DNA of 64,000 nt from NCBI RefSeq assembly GCF_000423905.1, contig NZ_AUIW01000002.1, positions 62,001 through 126,000 on the forward strand, read 5' to 3'. A program made the translations under genes and the position numbers. Positions 1 through 7,538 of this stretch are shown here, piece by piece (the first letter of the stretch is position 1; each line of letters starts with the position of its first letter). The notes beneath the pieces were generated by a model, which made no database searches, was not told where the DNA came from, and saw only the letters and a list, made by a program, of their open reading frames with translations. The DNA is from Thermus antranikianii DSM 12462. Lineage in GTDB: Bacteria > Deinococcota > Deinococci > Deinococcales > Thermaceae.

Positions 1-2
1 TG

Positions 3-701
3 GAAGCCCTGTGGGGTAACTTCCGCCTCTGGGATTCCCTCTTTACCCTGGATCCCACGGGGAGCTTCCTGCGCTTTTTCCCGGACCGGGACATCCTCCC
101 CGAGTTCCGCCTTAAGGCCCAGGCGGAGACCCGGGGCCACAAGGTCTTCCTGGAGGCTAAGGGGGAGTTTTTGCGGGAAAACGGCCGGGTGAAGGTGCGC
201 CTCGAGCCCCACTTCACCTCGGATCCCGCCCTCACCGAGCCCGAGATCTACGCCCTCCTTGCCCTGGGTACCCCCGACGTCACCCGGCTGGCGGAGACCC
301 TCCCCCAGGTGGCCCTGGGGGCTGCTTTGGAGAACCTGGTGCTGGGCCAGCTGGAGCGGGAGCTCGCCCGTTCCTTGGGCCTTGACCGCTTCCAGGTGCA
401 GCTTCCCCTTCTCCAGGGGGGAGACCTGGAGGAAACCCGCTTTTCCGTGGGCAAGTACCTGAGCCCTGAGCTCTTCTTGGGCTACGAGCTGGACCTCAGA
501 GGGGAGCAGACCCTGAGCGCCCAGTACCGCCGGGACGGCCTCACCTTTTCCCTGGGCTCCACCTTCCTGCCGGGGGATGGCAGGCTTGCCCGCTTCACCT
601 TTACCCTGGGGTACGACCTCACCCCGGCTTTGGGCTTGAGCTTTAGCCTCGAGGCGGCGGACACCACCCGCTTTGGCGTGGGTGCCCTTTACCGGTGGTA
701 G
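3..701 (+). CDS. TamB-like translocation/assembly protein, C-terminal part (5' truncated by window edge)
   Basis: The reading frame is open from the window edge and closes at a TAG at 699-701, so only the last 232 residues are visible. They alternate polar and hydrophobic residues as in long beta-structure and contain LTEPEIYALLALGTP, which resembles the segment before the conserved C-terminal domain (DUF490/TamB) of TamB and related inner-membrane-anchored proteins. The protein ends in an aromatic residue (LYRW), as proteins that contact the BAM/TamA machinery often do. TamB-type proteins span the periplasm and are linked to outer-membrane assembly and lipid transport. The family call rests on the C-terminus only, and the N-terminal anchor is outside the window. 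Confidence 0.7.
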   Translation, partial: EALWGNFRLWDSLFTLDPTGSFLRFFPDRDILPEFRLKAQAETRGHKVFLEAKGEFLRENGRVKVRLEPHFTSDPALTEPEIYALLALGTPDVTRLAETLPQVALGAALENLVLGQLERELARSLGLDRFQVQLPLLQGGDLEETRFSVGKYLSPELFLGYELDLRGEQTLSAQYRRDGLTFSLGSTFLPGDGRLARFTFTLGYDLTPALGLSFSLEAADTTRFGVGALYRW

Positions 702-713
702 CATGGCCCAGGT

Positions 714-1745
714 ATGCGCGCTTTAGCCAAGCTGGCCCCGGAAGAGGGCCTAACCCTGGTGGAACGCCCCGTGCCCGAGCCGGGCCCCGGGGAGATCCTG
801 GTGCGGGTGGAGGCTGCCAGCATCTGCGGCACCGACCTCCACATCTGGCGGTGGGACCATTGGGCAAGGGGCCGGATCAGGCCTCCCCTCATCACCGGCC
901 ACGAGTTCAGCGGGGTGGTGGAACGGGTGGGCCCCGGGGTCAAAAGGCCCCAGGTGGGGGACCACGTGAGCCTGGAAAGCCATGTTGTTTGCCATGCCTG
1001 CCCCGCCTGCCGCACGGGCAACTACCATGTTTGCCTCAACACCCAGATCCTGGGGGTGGACCGGGACGGCGGGTTTGCCGAGTACGTGGTGGTGCCGGCG
1101 GAAAACGCCTGGGTGAACCCCAAGGACCTGCCCTTTGAGGTGGGGGCCATCCTGGAGCCCTTCGGCAATGCGGTGCACACGGTGTACGCGGGAAGCGGGG
1201 TTTCCGGGAAAAGCGTCCTCATCACTGGGGCGGGGCCCATCGGCTTAATGGCGGCCATGGTGGCCCGGGCCAGCGGGGCCGGGCCTATCCTGGTATCCGA
1301 CCCCAACCCCTACCGCCTGAACTTCGCCAGGCCCTACGCCGACCGGCTCGTGAACCCCCTGGAGGAGGATCTCCTTTCCGTGGTGGAGGAGGTGACGGGA
1401 AGCGGGGTGGAGGTCCTCCTGGAGTTTTCCGGGAATGAGGTGGCCATCCACCAGGGGCTTAAGGCCTTGATCCCGGGGGGGGAGGCCAGGATCCTGGGCA
1501 TTCCCTCGGACCCCATTCGCTTTGACCTGGCCGGGGAGTTGGTCATGCGGGGGATCACCGCCTACGGCATCGCGGGAAGAAGGCTCTGGCAGACCTGGAT
1601 GCAGGGCACCGCCTTGGTCTACTCGGGCCGGGTGGACCTTACCCCCCTCATCACCCACCGCCTGCCCATGAGCCAGTACCGGGAGGCCTTTGGCCTCTTG
1701 GCCTCGGGGCAGGCGGTAAAGGTGATCCTGGACCCCAAGGCCTAG
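714..1745 (+). CDS. tdh: L-threonine 3-dehydrogenase (zinc-dependent medium-chain dehydrogenase)
   Basis: 343 residues, the usual length for Tdh, which oxidises L-threonine to 2-amino-3-ketobutyrate with NAD+. The N-terminal GroES-like fold carries the catalytic zinc motif ([10 protein letters not shown], then GHEFSGVVE). A structural-zinc cysteine cluster follows ([15 protein letters not shown]). The Rossmann fold starts at [11 protein letters not shown], about residue 157. The GTD-H-IW pattern and the neighbouring residues match threonine dehydrogenases better than general alcohol dehydrogenases, but a sorbitol/butanediol-type substrate cannot be excluded by eye. The gene begins 12 bases after the TamB-like gene and is probably cotranscribed. 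Confidence 0.85.
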   Translation: MRALAKLAPEEGLTLVERPVPEPGPGEILVRVEAASICGTDLHIWRWDHWARGRIRPPLITGHEFSGVVERVGPGVKRPQVGDHVSLESHVVCHACPACRTGNYHVCLNTQILGVDRDGGFAEYVVVPAENAWVNPKDLPFEVGAILEPFGNAVHTVYAGSGVSGKSVLITGAGPIGLMAAMVARASGAGPILVSDPNPYRLNFARPYADRLVNPLEEDLLSVVEEVTGSGVEVLLEFSGNEVAIHQGLKALIPGGEARILGIPSDPIRFDLAGELVMRGITAYGIAGRRLWQTWMQGTALVYSGRVDLTPLITHRLPMSQYREAFGLLASGQAVKVILDPKA

Positions 1746-1826
1746 GTCCCGGCGCCCTTTAGGATGTGGGGGAGCCCACCTTGGGCGCTGGATCTGTGTG
1801 CTAGGCTCACCCCCAAGGGGGTGAGC

Positions 1827-2888
1827 GTGGTTTCCCGCAGGCGGGTGCTCCTGGGCCTTTTGGGGCTTTCCTTGGTTCGGGCGCAAGGAATTCGGGTGGA
1901 GGAGGTGGTGGGGGGCCTCGAGGTGCCCTGGGCCTTGGCCTTTTTACCCGACGGGAGCTTCCTGGTCTCCGAACGGCCGGGGCGGATCCTCTGGGTGCAG
2001 GGGGGAAGGGCCTCGCTTTACGCGGAGCTTCCCGTTTACCACCGGGGGGAGTCGGGGCTCCTTGGCCTCGCCCTCCATCCCCAGTTTCCCCGGGAGCCCT
2101 ACCTCTACGCCTACCGCACGGTGGAGGAAGGAGGCCTCAGGAACCAGGTGGTGCGCCTGAGGCACCAAGGGAATAGGGGCGTGCTGGACCGGGTGGTTCT
2201 AGACGGCATTCCCGCCCGCTCCCACGGCCTGCACTCCGGGGGACGGCTCGCCTTCGGTCCCGATGGGATGCTCTACGTGACCACAGGGGAGGTGTACGAG
2301 CGGGAGCTGGCCCAGGACCTGTCCTCCCTGGGAGGTAAGGTTCTCAGGATCACCCCGGAAGGCAAGCCAGCGCCGGGGAACCCCTTCCTAAACCGTTCCG
2401 GAGCTAGGCCCGAGATCTATAGCTATGGCCACCGCAACCCCCAGGGCCTGGCCTGGCACCCGAGGACCGGGGAGCTTTTTGCCAGCGAGCACGGGCCCAG
2501 TGGGGAACAGGGCTTCGGCTATGACGAGGTAAACCTCATCGTTCCCGGGGGCAACTACGGCTGGCCCCGGGTGGTGGGACGGGGGGACGACCCCCGCTAC
2601 CGCGACCCCCTTCACTTCTGGCCCGAGGGTTTTCCTCCCGGAAACCTGGCCTTCTGGAGGAGGGACCTGTACGTGGCGGGCCTCAGGGGGCAGGCCCTTT
2701 TGCGGCTGGTACTGGACGGGGACAAGGGCCACTGGCGGGTGGCGCGGGTGGAAACGGCCCTTTCGGGTTTTGGCCGCCTAAGGGAGGTGCAGGTGGGTCC
2801 CGATGGAGCCCTTTACGTCACCACCTCCAACCGCGACGGCCGGGGCCAGGTGCGCCCCAACGACGACAAGGTGTTAAGGCTGCGTTAG
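1827..2888 (+). CDS. Soluble aldose sugar dehydrogenase (PQQ-dependent glucose/sorbosone dehydrogenase family), exported
   Basis: A six-bladed beta-propeller oxidoreductase that uses PQQ to oxidise aldoses outside the cytoplasm. I recognise it as very close to the structurally characterised T. thermophilus aldose sugar dehydrogenase (about 352 residues). The GTG at 1827 gives 353 residues and has a strong ribosome-binding site (AAGGGGGTGA) 5-6 bases upstream. An in-frame ATG at 1764 would add an unlikely 21-residue tail. The N-terminus has arginines then a hydrophobic stretch (RRRVLLGLLGLSLVRAQG), a signal peptide. Conserved segments include VPWALAFLPDG, the HSGGRLAFGPDG active-site histidine region, and GHRNPQG. 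No PQQ synthesis genes are in view. Confidence 0.88.
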   Translation: MVSRRRVLLGLLGLSLVRAQGIRVEEVVGGLEVPWALAFLPDGSFLVSERPGRILWVQGGRASLYAELPVYHRGESGLLGLALHPQFPREPYLYAYRTVEEGGLRNQVVRLRHQGNRGVLDRVVLDGIPARSHGLHSGGRLAFGPDGMLYVTTGEVYERELAQDLSSLGGKVLRITPEGKPAPGNPFLNRSGARPEIYSYGHRNPQGLAWHPRTGELFASEHGPSGEQGFGYDEVNLIVPGGNYGWPRVVGRGDDPRYRDPLHFWPEGFPPGNLAFWRRDLYVAGLRGQALLRLVLDGDKGHWRVARVETALSGFGRLREVQVGPDGALYVTTSNRDGRGQVRPNDDKVLRLR

Positions 2889-2897
2889 GCTTTAGGG

Positions 2898-3890
2898 GTG
2901 GAAAGGATCCTGCCCTTTCGCTTTGATGAGAAGGAAAGGGTCTTCTGGCTTCTGGACCAGAGGAAGCTTCCCCTCGAGGAGATCTGGGTTCCCGTGCGCA
3001 CCGCCAAGGAGATGGCGGAAGCCATCCGGGCCATGGTGGTGCGGGGGGCCCCGGCCATCGGGGTCTCCGCCGCCTATGGCATGGTGCTGGCCCACCTGAG
3101 CGGGGAGGACCCTGAGGAGGCGGACCGCCTTCTAAGGCAGAGCCGGCCCACGGCGGTGAACCTCTTCTACGCCCTGGATCGCATGCGCCCGCACTGGGGG
3201 AACCTGGCGGGAAGCCTTGAGGAGGCCCAGGCCATCTGGCGGGAGGTGGAGGAAACGGAAAGGGCCATAAGCCTGCATGGGGCCAAGGTGCTAAGGGGCC
3301 AGGTCCTCACCCACTGCAACACCGGCCCCCTGGCCACGGGGGGGTACGGCACCGCCTTGGGGGCTATTGTGGAGGCTCACCGCCAGGGGCGGGTTTCCCA
3401 TGTCTGGGTGGATGAAACCCGGCCCTACCTGCAAGGGGCCAGGCTCACCGCCTACGAGCTAAAGAAGGCTGGAGTTCCCGCCACCTTGATCGCGGACAAC
3501 ATGGCGGGCTTCCTCATGGCCCAGGGCCGGGTGGATGCGGTCATCGTGGGAGTGGACCGCATGGCCCTGAACGGGGACTTCGCCAACAAGATCGGCACCT
3601 ATACCCTGGCGGTTCTCGCCCACCACCACGGGATTCCCTTCTATGCCGCCCTGCCCCTTTCCTCCGTGGACCCAAGCCTGGAAAGCGGGCAGGGGATCCC
3701 TATAGAGGAACGCTCCCCCGAGGAGGTCTTGGAGCTAAGGGGGGTGCGCCTTGCCCCCTTGGGGGTGGCTGCCTACCATCCTGCCTTTGACATTACCCCT
3801 CATCGCTACCTTACGGGCATCATCACGGAGAAGGGGATCCTCTACCCACCCTTTGACGAGGCCTTACGGGATGCTTTGGGGATTTCTTGA
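2898..3890 (+). CDS. mtnA: S-methyl-5-thioribose-1-phosphate isomerase
   Basis: 330 residues, the standard size for MtnA, which converts 5-methylthioribose-1-phosphate to the ribulose form in methionine salvage. It has the family signatures RGAPAIGVSAAYG (about residues 49-61), the catalytic-cysteine loop LTHCNTGPLATGGYGTALG, and the catalytic-aspartate segment VGVDRMALNGDFANKIGTY. The start is a GTG 9 bases after the preceding stop, without a clear ribosome-binding site. The next gene begins inside its 3' end. eIF-2B-like relatives share the fold, but the motif set is that of MtnA. Confidence 0.93.
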   Translation: MERILPFRFDEKERVFWLLDQRKLPLEEIWVPVRTAKEMAEAIRAMVVRGAPAIGVSAAYGMVLAHLSGEDPEEADRLLRQSRPTAVNLFYALDRMRPHWGNLAGSLEEAQAIWREVEETERAISLHGAKVLRGQVLTHCNTGPLATGGYGTALGAIVEAHRQGRVSHVWVDETRPYLQGARLTAYELKKAGVPATLIADNMAGFLMAQGRVDAVIVGVDRMALNGDFANKIGTYTLAVLAHHHGIPFYAALPLSSVDPSLESGQGIPIEERSPEEVLELRGVRLAPLGVAAYHPAFDITPHRYLTGIITEKGILYPPFDEALRDALGIS

Positions 3891-4485
3891 GGGCCTATTG
3901 GGCCATACCTGCCCGGGATGTGGTGGGAAGTTGGATGCACCCCTTCTTTGCTCCACTTGCCGTCAGGGCCTTAAGGCCTTTGCTGCGGGGGAGATGGTTT
4001 ACCTGGGCCTTTACGGGCGGGTGGGAGGAATGGTGCGGGCCTTGAAGTACGGCAGGCGGTTCGGCCTTGCCCCCCTCCTGGCCGAGCCCTTGGCGGAGGC
4101 GGTGTTGGCCCAGGGCTGGGGGCTTTCCGGGGTCACCGCCATTCCCACCCTGCTTCCCCGGTTGGTTGTTAGGGGCTACAATCCCCCTGAGCTCCTGGGA
4201 CGGATCCTGGCAGCCCGCCTTGGGCTTCCCTACCTCCGGGTTTTGCGGCGGGCGCGCTACACTCCAAGCCAGCCCACCCGGGGCCGGGCCCGGCGCCGCC
4301 TGCCCGAGGATCTATTTGTTCCCGTGCTGCGGGTGGAGGGAAGCTGGCTTCTCGTGGACGATGTTCTCACCAGCGGGGCCACCTTCTTCAGGGCCAAGGA
4401 AGCCCTCCTTAAGGCAGGGGCAAACCGGGTCTACGGGGTCTTTTTAGCGGTGCGGGACCCTGGGGCCCTGGGTCCTTACCGCTAA
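3871..4485 (+). CDS. comF: ComF-family phosphoribosyltransferase-like protein
   Basis: 204 residues from ATG 3871, which lies inside the end of mtnA (20-base overlap). An N-terminal zinc-ribbon (CPGCGG then CSTCRQG) precedes a phosphoribosyltransferase domain with the PRPP loop LLVDDVLTSGATF near residue 160. ComF proteins are needed for the cytoplasmic step of natural transformation in several bacteria, and Thermus is naturally competent, so a role in DNA uptake is plausible but inferred. An upstream in-frame start at 3751 is rejected because it would sit deep inside mtnA and add sequence unlike the family. Confidence 0.85.
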   Translation: MLWGFLEGLLGHTCPGCGGKLDAPLLCSTCRQGLKAFAAGEMVYLGLYGRVGGMVRALKYGRRFGLAPLLAEPLAEAVLAQGWGLSGVTAIPTLLPRLVVRGYNPPELLGRILAARLGLPYLRVLRRARYTPSQPTRGRARRRLPEDLFVPVLRVEGSWLLVDDVLTSGATFFRAKEALLKAGANRVYGVFLAVRDPGALGPYR

Positions 4486-4542
4486 AGTCCACACCTTTTC
4501 CCCATGCCTGGCCCTAGACTGAGGCAAAGGGGGTGGGTTTGC

Positions 4543-4941
4543 GTGAGGAAGTTTCGCAGGTTAACGGACCTTCTCCCCCACCTCCGGGAAGGCCGCTACC
4601 GCCTGGGGCCCCATGCGGTCAAGCACATGCTTCAGGAGGGCTTCACCGAGCTGGACGTGCTTAGGGCCTTGGAATGGGGCAGGGAGCTGGCCATCTACCC
4701 CGAGGACCAAAGGATGCTGGTCTTGGGCTACATGGTCTTTCCTCCCCGGTTGAAGCTTCCCCTGCACGTGGTGCTGGAGTACGCCACCCCGCGGCACGTG
4801 GACATCGTGACCGCCTTCATCCCCAAGGAGCCTTACCGGGTGTACTCCCGGGCCAGGCTGGCGGCCATCCTGCGCTTCGATGGGGCTTTGGAGGAGGTGC
4901 GCTGGAACCGGCCGAAGGAGGCCTACCCTGCGTGGGACTAG
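4543..4941 (+). CDS. Conserved protein, DUF4258-like
   Basis: 132 residues from GTG 4543, which has a purine-rich AAAGGGGG about 9 bases upstream. ATG 4504 would add 13 residues not expected of a domain start. The stretch GPHAVKHMLQEGFTEL...VLRALEWG resembles the start of DUF4258 proteins (a histidine plus an RM/HM pair, then a helix and an aromatic beta-strand). These are small proteins of unknown biochemical role, sometimes found near toxin-antitoxin genes. Nothing toxin-like is next to it here. Its stop overlaps the stop of the convergent Fur-family gene by 4 bases. Confidence 0.6.
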   Translation: MRKFRRLTDLLPHLREGRYRLGPHAVKHMLQEGFTELDVLRALEWGRELAIYPEDQRMLVLGYMVFPPRLKLPLHVVLEYATPRHVDIVTAFIPKEPYRVYSRARLAAILRFDGALEEVRWNRPKEAYPAWD

Positions 4942-5306
4942 GCGCACTCCGGGCAGCGGCCGTAGACCATGACCTCGTGCCCCTCGGCCAGGAAACCCGG
5001 GGGCAGGTGGTCCTCGAGGGCCAGATCGCAACCCAAAAGCTCATACACCCTTCCGCAGAGGCGGCAGAGAAAGTGATGGTGGTGCTCCCTTCCCGCGGGT
5101 TCGTAGCGGGAGGGTTCACCGGGGAGGGCCACTGGGGTGAGGAACCCCTCCTCCACCAGACCCTTCAGGGTGCGGTATACGGTGGCGAGGCCCAAGGAGG
5201 GCACCTTCCTCCGAGCGAGCTCCAGGACCTCCTGGGGGGAAAGGGGACGGCCCGCCTCCAAAAAGGCCTCCCGGATGGCCCGCCGTTGCCGGGTGGAGCG
5301 CTCCAT
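4938..5306 (-). CDS. Fur/PerR/Zur-family metalloregulator
   Basis: 122 residues. An N-terminal winged helix (STRQRRAIREAFLEA, then LATVYRTLKGLVEEG) binds DNA. The metal-binding and dimerisation half begins at the family signature EHHHHFLCRLCG and ends with a second pair, CPEC, so both CxxC pairs of the structural zinc site are present. The sequence alone does not separate iron (Fur), peroxide (PerR) or zinc (Zur) sensing. It is divergent from the YibE/F gene across 57 bp that hold -10 boxes for both genes, so control of that neighbour and autoregulation are plausible. Confidence 0.88.
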   Translation of the reverse strand: MERSTRQRRAIREAFLEAGRPLSPQEVLELARRKVPSLGLATVYRTLKGLVEEGFLTPVALPGEPSRYEPAGREHHHHFLCRLCGRVYELLGCDLALEDHLPPGFLAEGHEVMVYGRCPECA

Positions 5307-5312
5307 GGCCTT

Positions 5313-5318
5313 AGGATA
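5313..5318 (-). promoter_or_regulatory. -10 box of the Fur-family gene, leaderless spacing
   Basis: Read on the minus strand this is TATCCT, followed by 6 bases and then the ATG at 5306. Such spacing predicts a transcript that starts at or next to the start codon. No good -35 hexamer is visible. Confidence 0.45.
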
Positions 5319-5351
5319 GCAAGTTGAGAAGAAGTTTTCATCGTGGCCGGG

Positions 5352-5357
5352 TAGAGT
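5352..5357 (+). promoter_or_regulatory. -10 box of the YibE/F gene, leaderless spacing
   Basis: TAGAGT, then 6 bases, then ATG at 5364. No ribosome-binding site is present before that ATG, which fits a leaderless mRNA. Confidence 0.45.
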
Positions 5358-5363
5358 GGCGGT

Positions 5364-6380
5364 ATGCGCCTTTGGCTGCTTTTGGGGTTCCTTCTCCTTC
5401 CCGCCTTAGCCCAGGGGGATGGAAGGTATCTGGTGGGGAGGATCCTGGCCCTCGAGGCCCAACGGGGTGTGGCCCTGGTGGAGGTGGAGGGCAGGAGGCT
5501 GGAGGCCCTTCTGCCCGTGGATGGGGGCGGGTACCGGGTGGGCCAGCGGGTGGTCCTCTACCAGGAGGGCGGTAAAACCTACGTGACCGAGCCGGATCGC
5601 ATGCCCTGGCTCCTTGGCCTTTTGGGCCTATTTGCCTTTCTGGCAGCCCTTTTGGGCCGGGGGAGGGGGGTTAGAGGGCTTCTAGGCACCTTTCTGAGCC
5701 TTTTGGTGGTGGTCTACCTCGTGGTTCCCAGGGTGGCGGCGGGTGGGAATCCCCTTCTCTACGCCTTTCTGGGAAGCGTGGGGGTGCTTCTTCTCACCGT
5801 CTACCTGGTCCACGGGGTAAACCGCAAGACCACCGCCGCCCTTTTGGGCACCCTGGCCTCGGTGGCCTTCGTCCTGTTCCTAGCCCTTTTTTTCACCCGG
5901 GGAATGGGGTTTACGGGCCTGGCCTCGGAGGAAGCCCTGCTCCTCAGGCAATGGGGAGGTGTGGACCTCCTTTCCCTCTTCCTGGCAGGGGTGGTGGTGG
6001 GTACCCTGGGGGCCTTGACCGACGTGAGCGTGACCCAGGCGGCGGTGGTCCAGGCCCTGGCCCACGCCAACCCCCGCTTTGGCCTTGGAGAGCTCTACCG
6101 TAGGGGCATGGAGGTGGGCTACGACCACATCGGTAGCCTGGTGAACACCCTGGTCTTGGCCTACGCCGCAGGTTCCTTGCCCCTCTTTCTTCTCCTCACC
6201 CGGGATCCCACCCCCTTGCGCTTCCTCCTGAACACCGAGCCCTTCGCCGCGGAGATCGCCTCCATGGTGCTGGGTTCCTTGGGGCTTCTTCTGGCGGTGC
6301 CCCTCACCACCCTGATGGCGGCTTGGTTCTTCCGGGGGGGAAGGGGTGGGCCTCCCGAAGACCATGGCCATACCCATTAA
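5364..6380 (+). CDS. YibE/F-family integral membrane protein
   Basis: 338 residues: a signal-like N-terminus (LWLLLGFLLLPALAQG), a small beta-rich extracytoplasmic domain (about residues 18-85), then about seven membrane helices. The region DVSVTQAAVVQALAHANP followed by GMEVGYDHIGSLVNTLVLAYAG-type residues is the signature of the YibE/F family (PF07907). The family is widespread but without an established function. The C-terminus ends in a histidine-containing tail (EDHGHTH) that could bind metal. The gene is divergent from a Fur-type metalloregulator, which hints at a metal-linked role; this is inference. Confidence 0.82.
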   Translation: MRLWLLLGFLLLPALAQGDGRYLVGRILALEAQRGVALVEVEGRRLEALLPVDGGGYRVGQRVVLYQEGGKTYVTEPDRMPWLLGLLGLFAFLAALLGRGRGVRGLLGTFLSLLVVVYLVVPRVAAGGNPLLYAFLGSVGVLLLTVYLVHGVNRKTTAALLGTLASVAFVLFLALFFTRGMGFTGLASEEALLLRQWGGVDLLSLFLAGVVVGTLGALTDVSVTQAAVVQALAHANPRFGLGELYRRGMEVGYDHIGSLVNTLVLAYAAGSLPLFLLLTRDPTPLRFLLNTEPFAAEIASMVLGSLGLLLAVPLTTLMAAWFFRGGRGGPPEDHGHTH

Positions 6381-6400
6381 GGCGGAAGACCGGTGGCTGG

Positions 6401-6406
6401 CATAAT
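6401..6406 (+). promoter_or_regulatory. -10 box before sbcD, leaderless spacing to GTG 6414
   Basis: CATAAT followed by 7 bases and a GTG. The same CATAAT-6/7-start arrangement occurs before the Uma2 and tlyA genes, which supports initiation at GTG 6414 rather than at the ATG that overlaps the box. Confidence 0.4.
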
Positions 6407-6413
6407 GGAAGCC

Positions 6414-7538
6414 GTGCGCCTATTGCACACCGCGGACTGGCATCTGGGCAAGGTATTAAAGGGCGTGGACCGCACCCCCGAGATCGGGGAGGCGTTGAAA
6501 ACCCTTCTGGAGATGGTGGCCAAGGAGGGGGTGGACCTGGTGGTGGTTTCCGGGGATCTCTTTGACCGCCCCCAGGTTTCCGCCGAGGCCGAGGCCATGG
6601 CGGTGGAGTTTTTCCTGCGCCTTAGGGAGCTTGGGGTGCCCGCCTTGGTCATCGCCGGCAACCACGATCCCAAGGAGCGCCTCGAGGCCCTTGCCCCCCT
6701 CTTCGCCCTGGCGGGGGCGGCGGTGCGGGGAAGGCCTCTTTTCCGGGAGGAAGGGGGGGTGGTGGAGGTGGGAGGGCTCAGGGCGGCCCTTCTCCCCTTT
6801 GTATCCGAGCGCATCCTGGTGAAAAAGGTTCTGCAGGAGGCTGAGGAGCGCCACCGCACCTACGCGGAGGCCATGCGGCGGATCCTCGCCAACCTGGAAA
6901 GCCCCCTTATGCTGGGGCACTTCGCCCTGGAGGGGGTTCGCCCGGGGGCAGGGGAGTTCGTCTTCCACCTCACGGGAAGCTACGCTGTTCCTCCTTCCGC
7001 CTTGCCCCTGGGAGCCCGTTACGTGGCCTTGGGCCACATCCACCGCCAGCAACAGGTTTCCGAGGCCCCCGTGGCCTGGTACGCGGGAAGCCTCATCCAG
7101 CTGGACTTCGGCGAAGGGGAGGAGGCGGAGCGGGGGGCTTTGCTGGTGGAGGTGCCCGAGAGGGGGCCCGTCCGGGTCCACCCCATAAGGGAGCGCTGGG
7201 GGAAGCCCCTTAAAACCCTCCACCTGAAGCCCGAGGAGCTGGACGGTAGGCTTCCCGAGCTGGAGCGCTTTCCCGGGTACCTCAGGGTGGTGGTGGAGGG
7301 CCGGCTTTCCCCGGCGGTGAAGGAGAGGCTCTTCCAGGGGCTTCCCCATCTCCTGGCGGTGGAAACCGCAGGAGGGCCTGAAGATGGGGGGAATGGGACC
7401 TTGGCCCCGGAGCTGGGTTTGGTGGAGGCCTACGACCGCTACCTGAAGGAACGGGGGCGGGAGGAGGAAGGGCTTCTGGAGCGGTTTAACCAGGTGCTCA
7501 AGGAGGTGGAGCTTGAGGCCCTTGCGCCTGGAGCTTGA
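6414..7538 (+). CDS. sbcD: Exonuclease subunit SbcD (Mre11 family)
   Basis: 374 residues from GTG 6414 (protein MRLLHTADWHLG); ATG 6405 would add three residues. The metallophosphoesterase motifs are complete: ADWHLG, SGDLFDRPQ, AGNHD, and GHIH preceded by a lone GHF. They coordinate the two Mn ions of the nuclease, which with SbcC opens hairpins and protein-blocked DNA ends. A capping/C-terminal domain follows from about residue 260. sbcC starts within its last 26 bases, so the two subunits are translationally coupled. Confidence 0.93.
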   Translation: MRLLHTADWHLGKVLKGVDRTPEIGEALKTLLEMVAKEGVDLVVVSGDLFDRPQVSAEAEAMAVEFFLRLRELGVPALVIAGNHDPKERLEALAPLFALAGAAVRGRPLFREEGGVVEVGGLRAALLPFVSERILVKKVLQEAEERHRTYAEAMRRILANLESPLMLGHFALEGVRPGAGEFVFHLTGSYAVPPSALPLGARYVALGHIHRQQQVSEAPVAWYAGSLIQLDFGEGEEAERGALLVEVPERGPVRVHPIRERWGKPLKTLHLKPEELDGRLPELERFPGYLRVVVEGRLSPAVKERLFQGLPHLLAVETAGGPEDGGNGTLAPELGLVEAYDRYLKERGREEEGLLERFNQVLKEVELEALAPGA

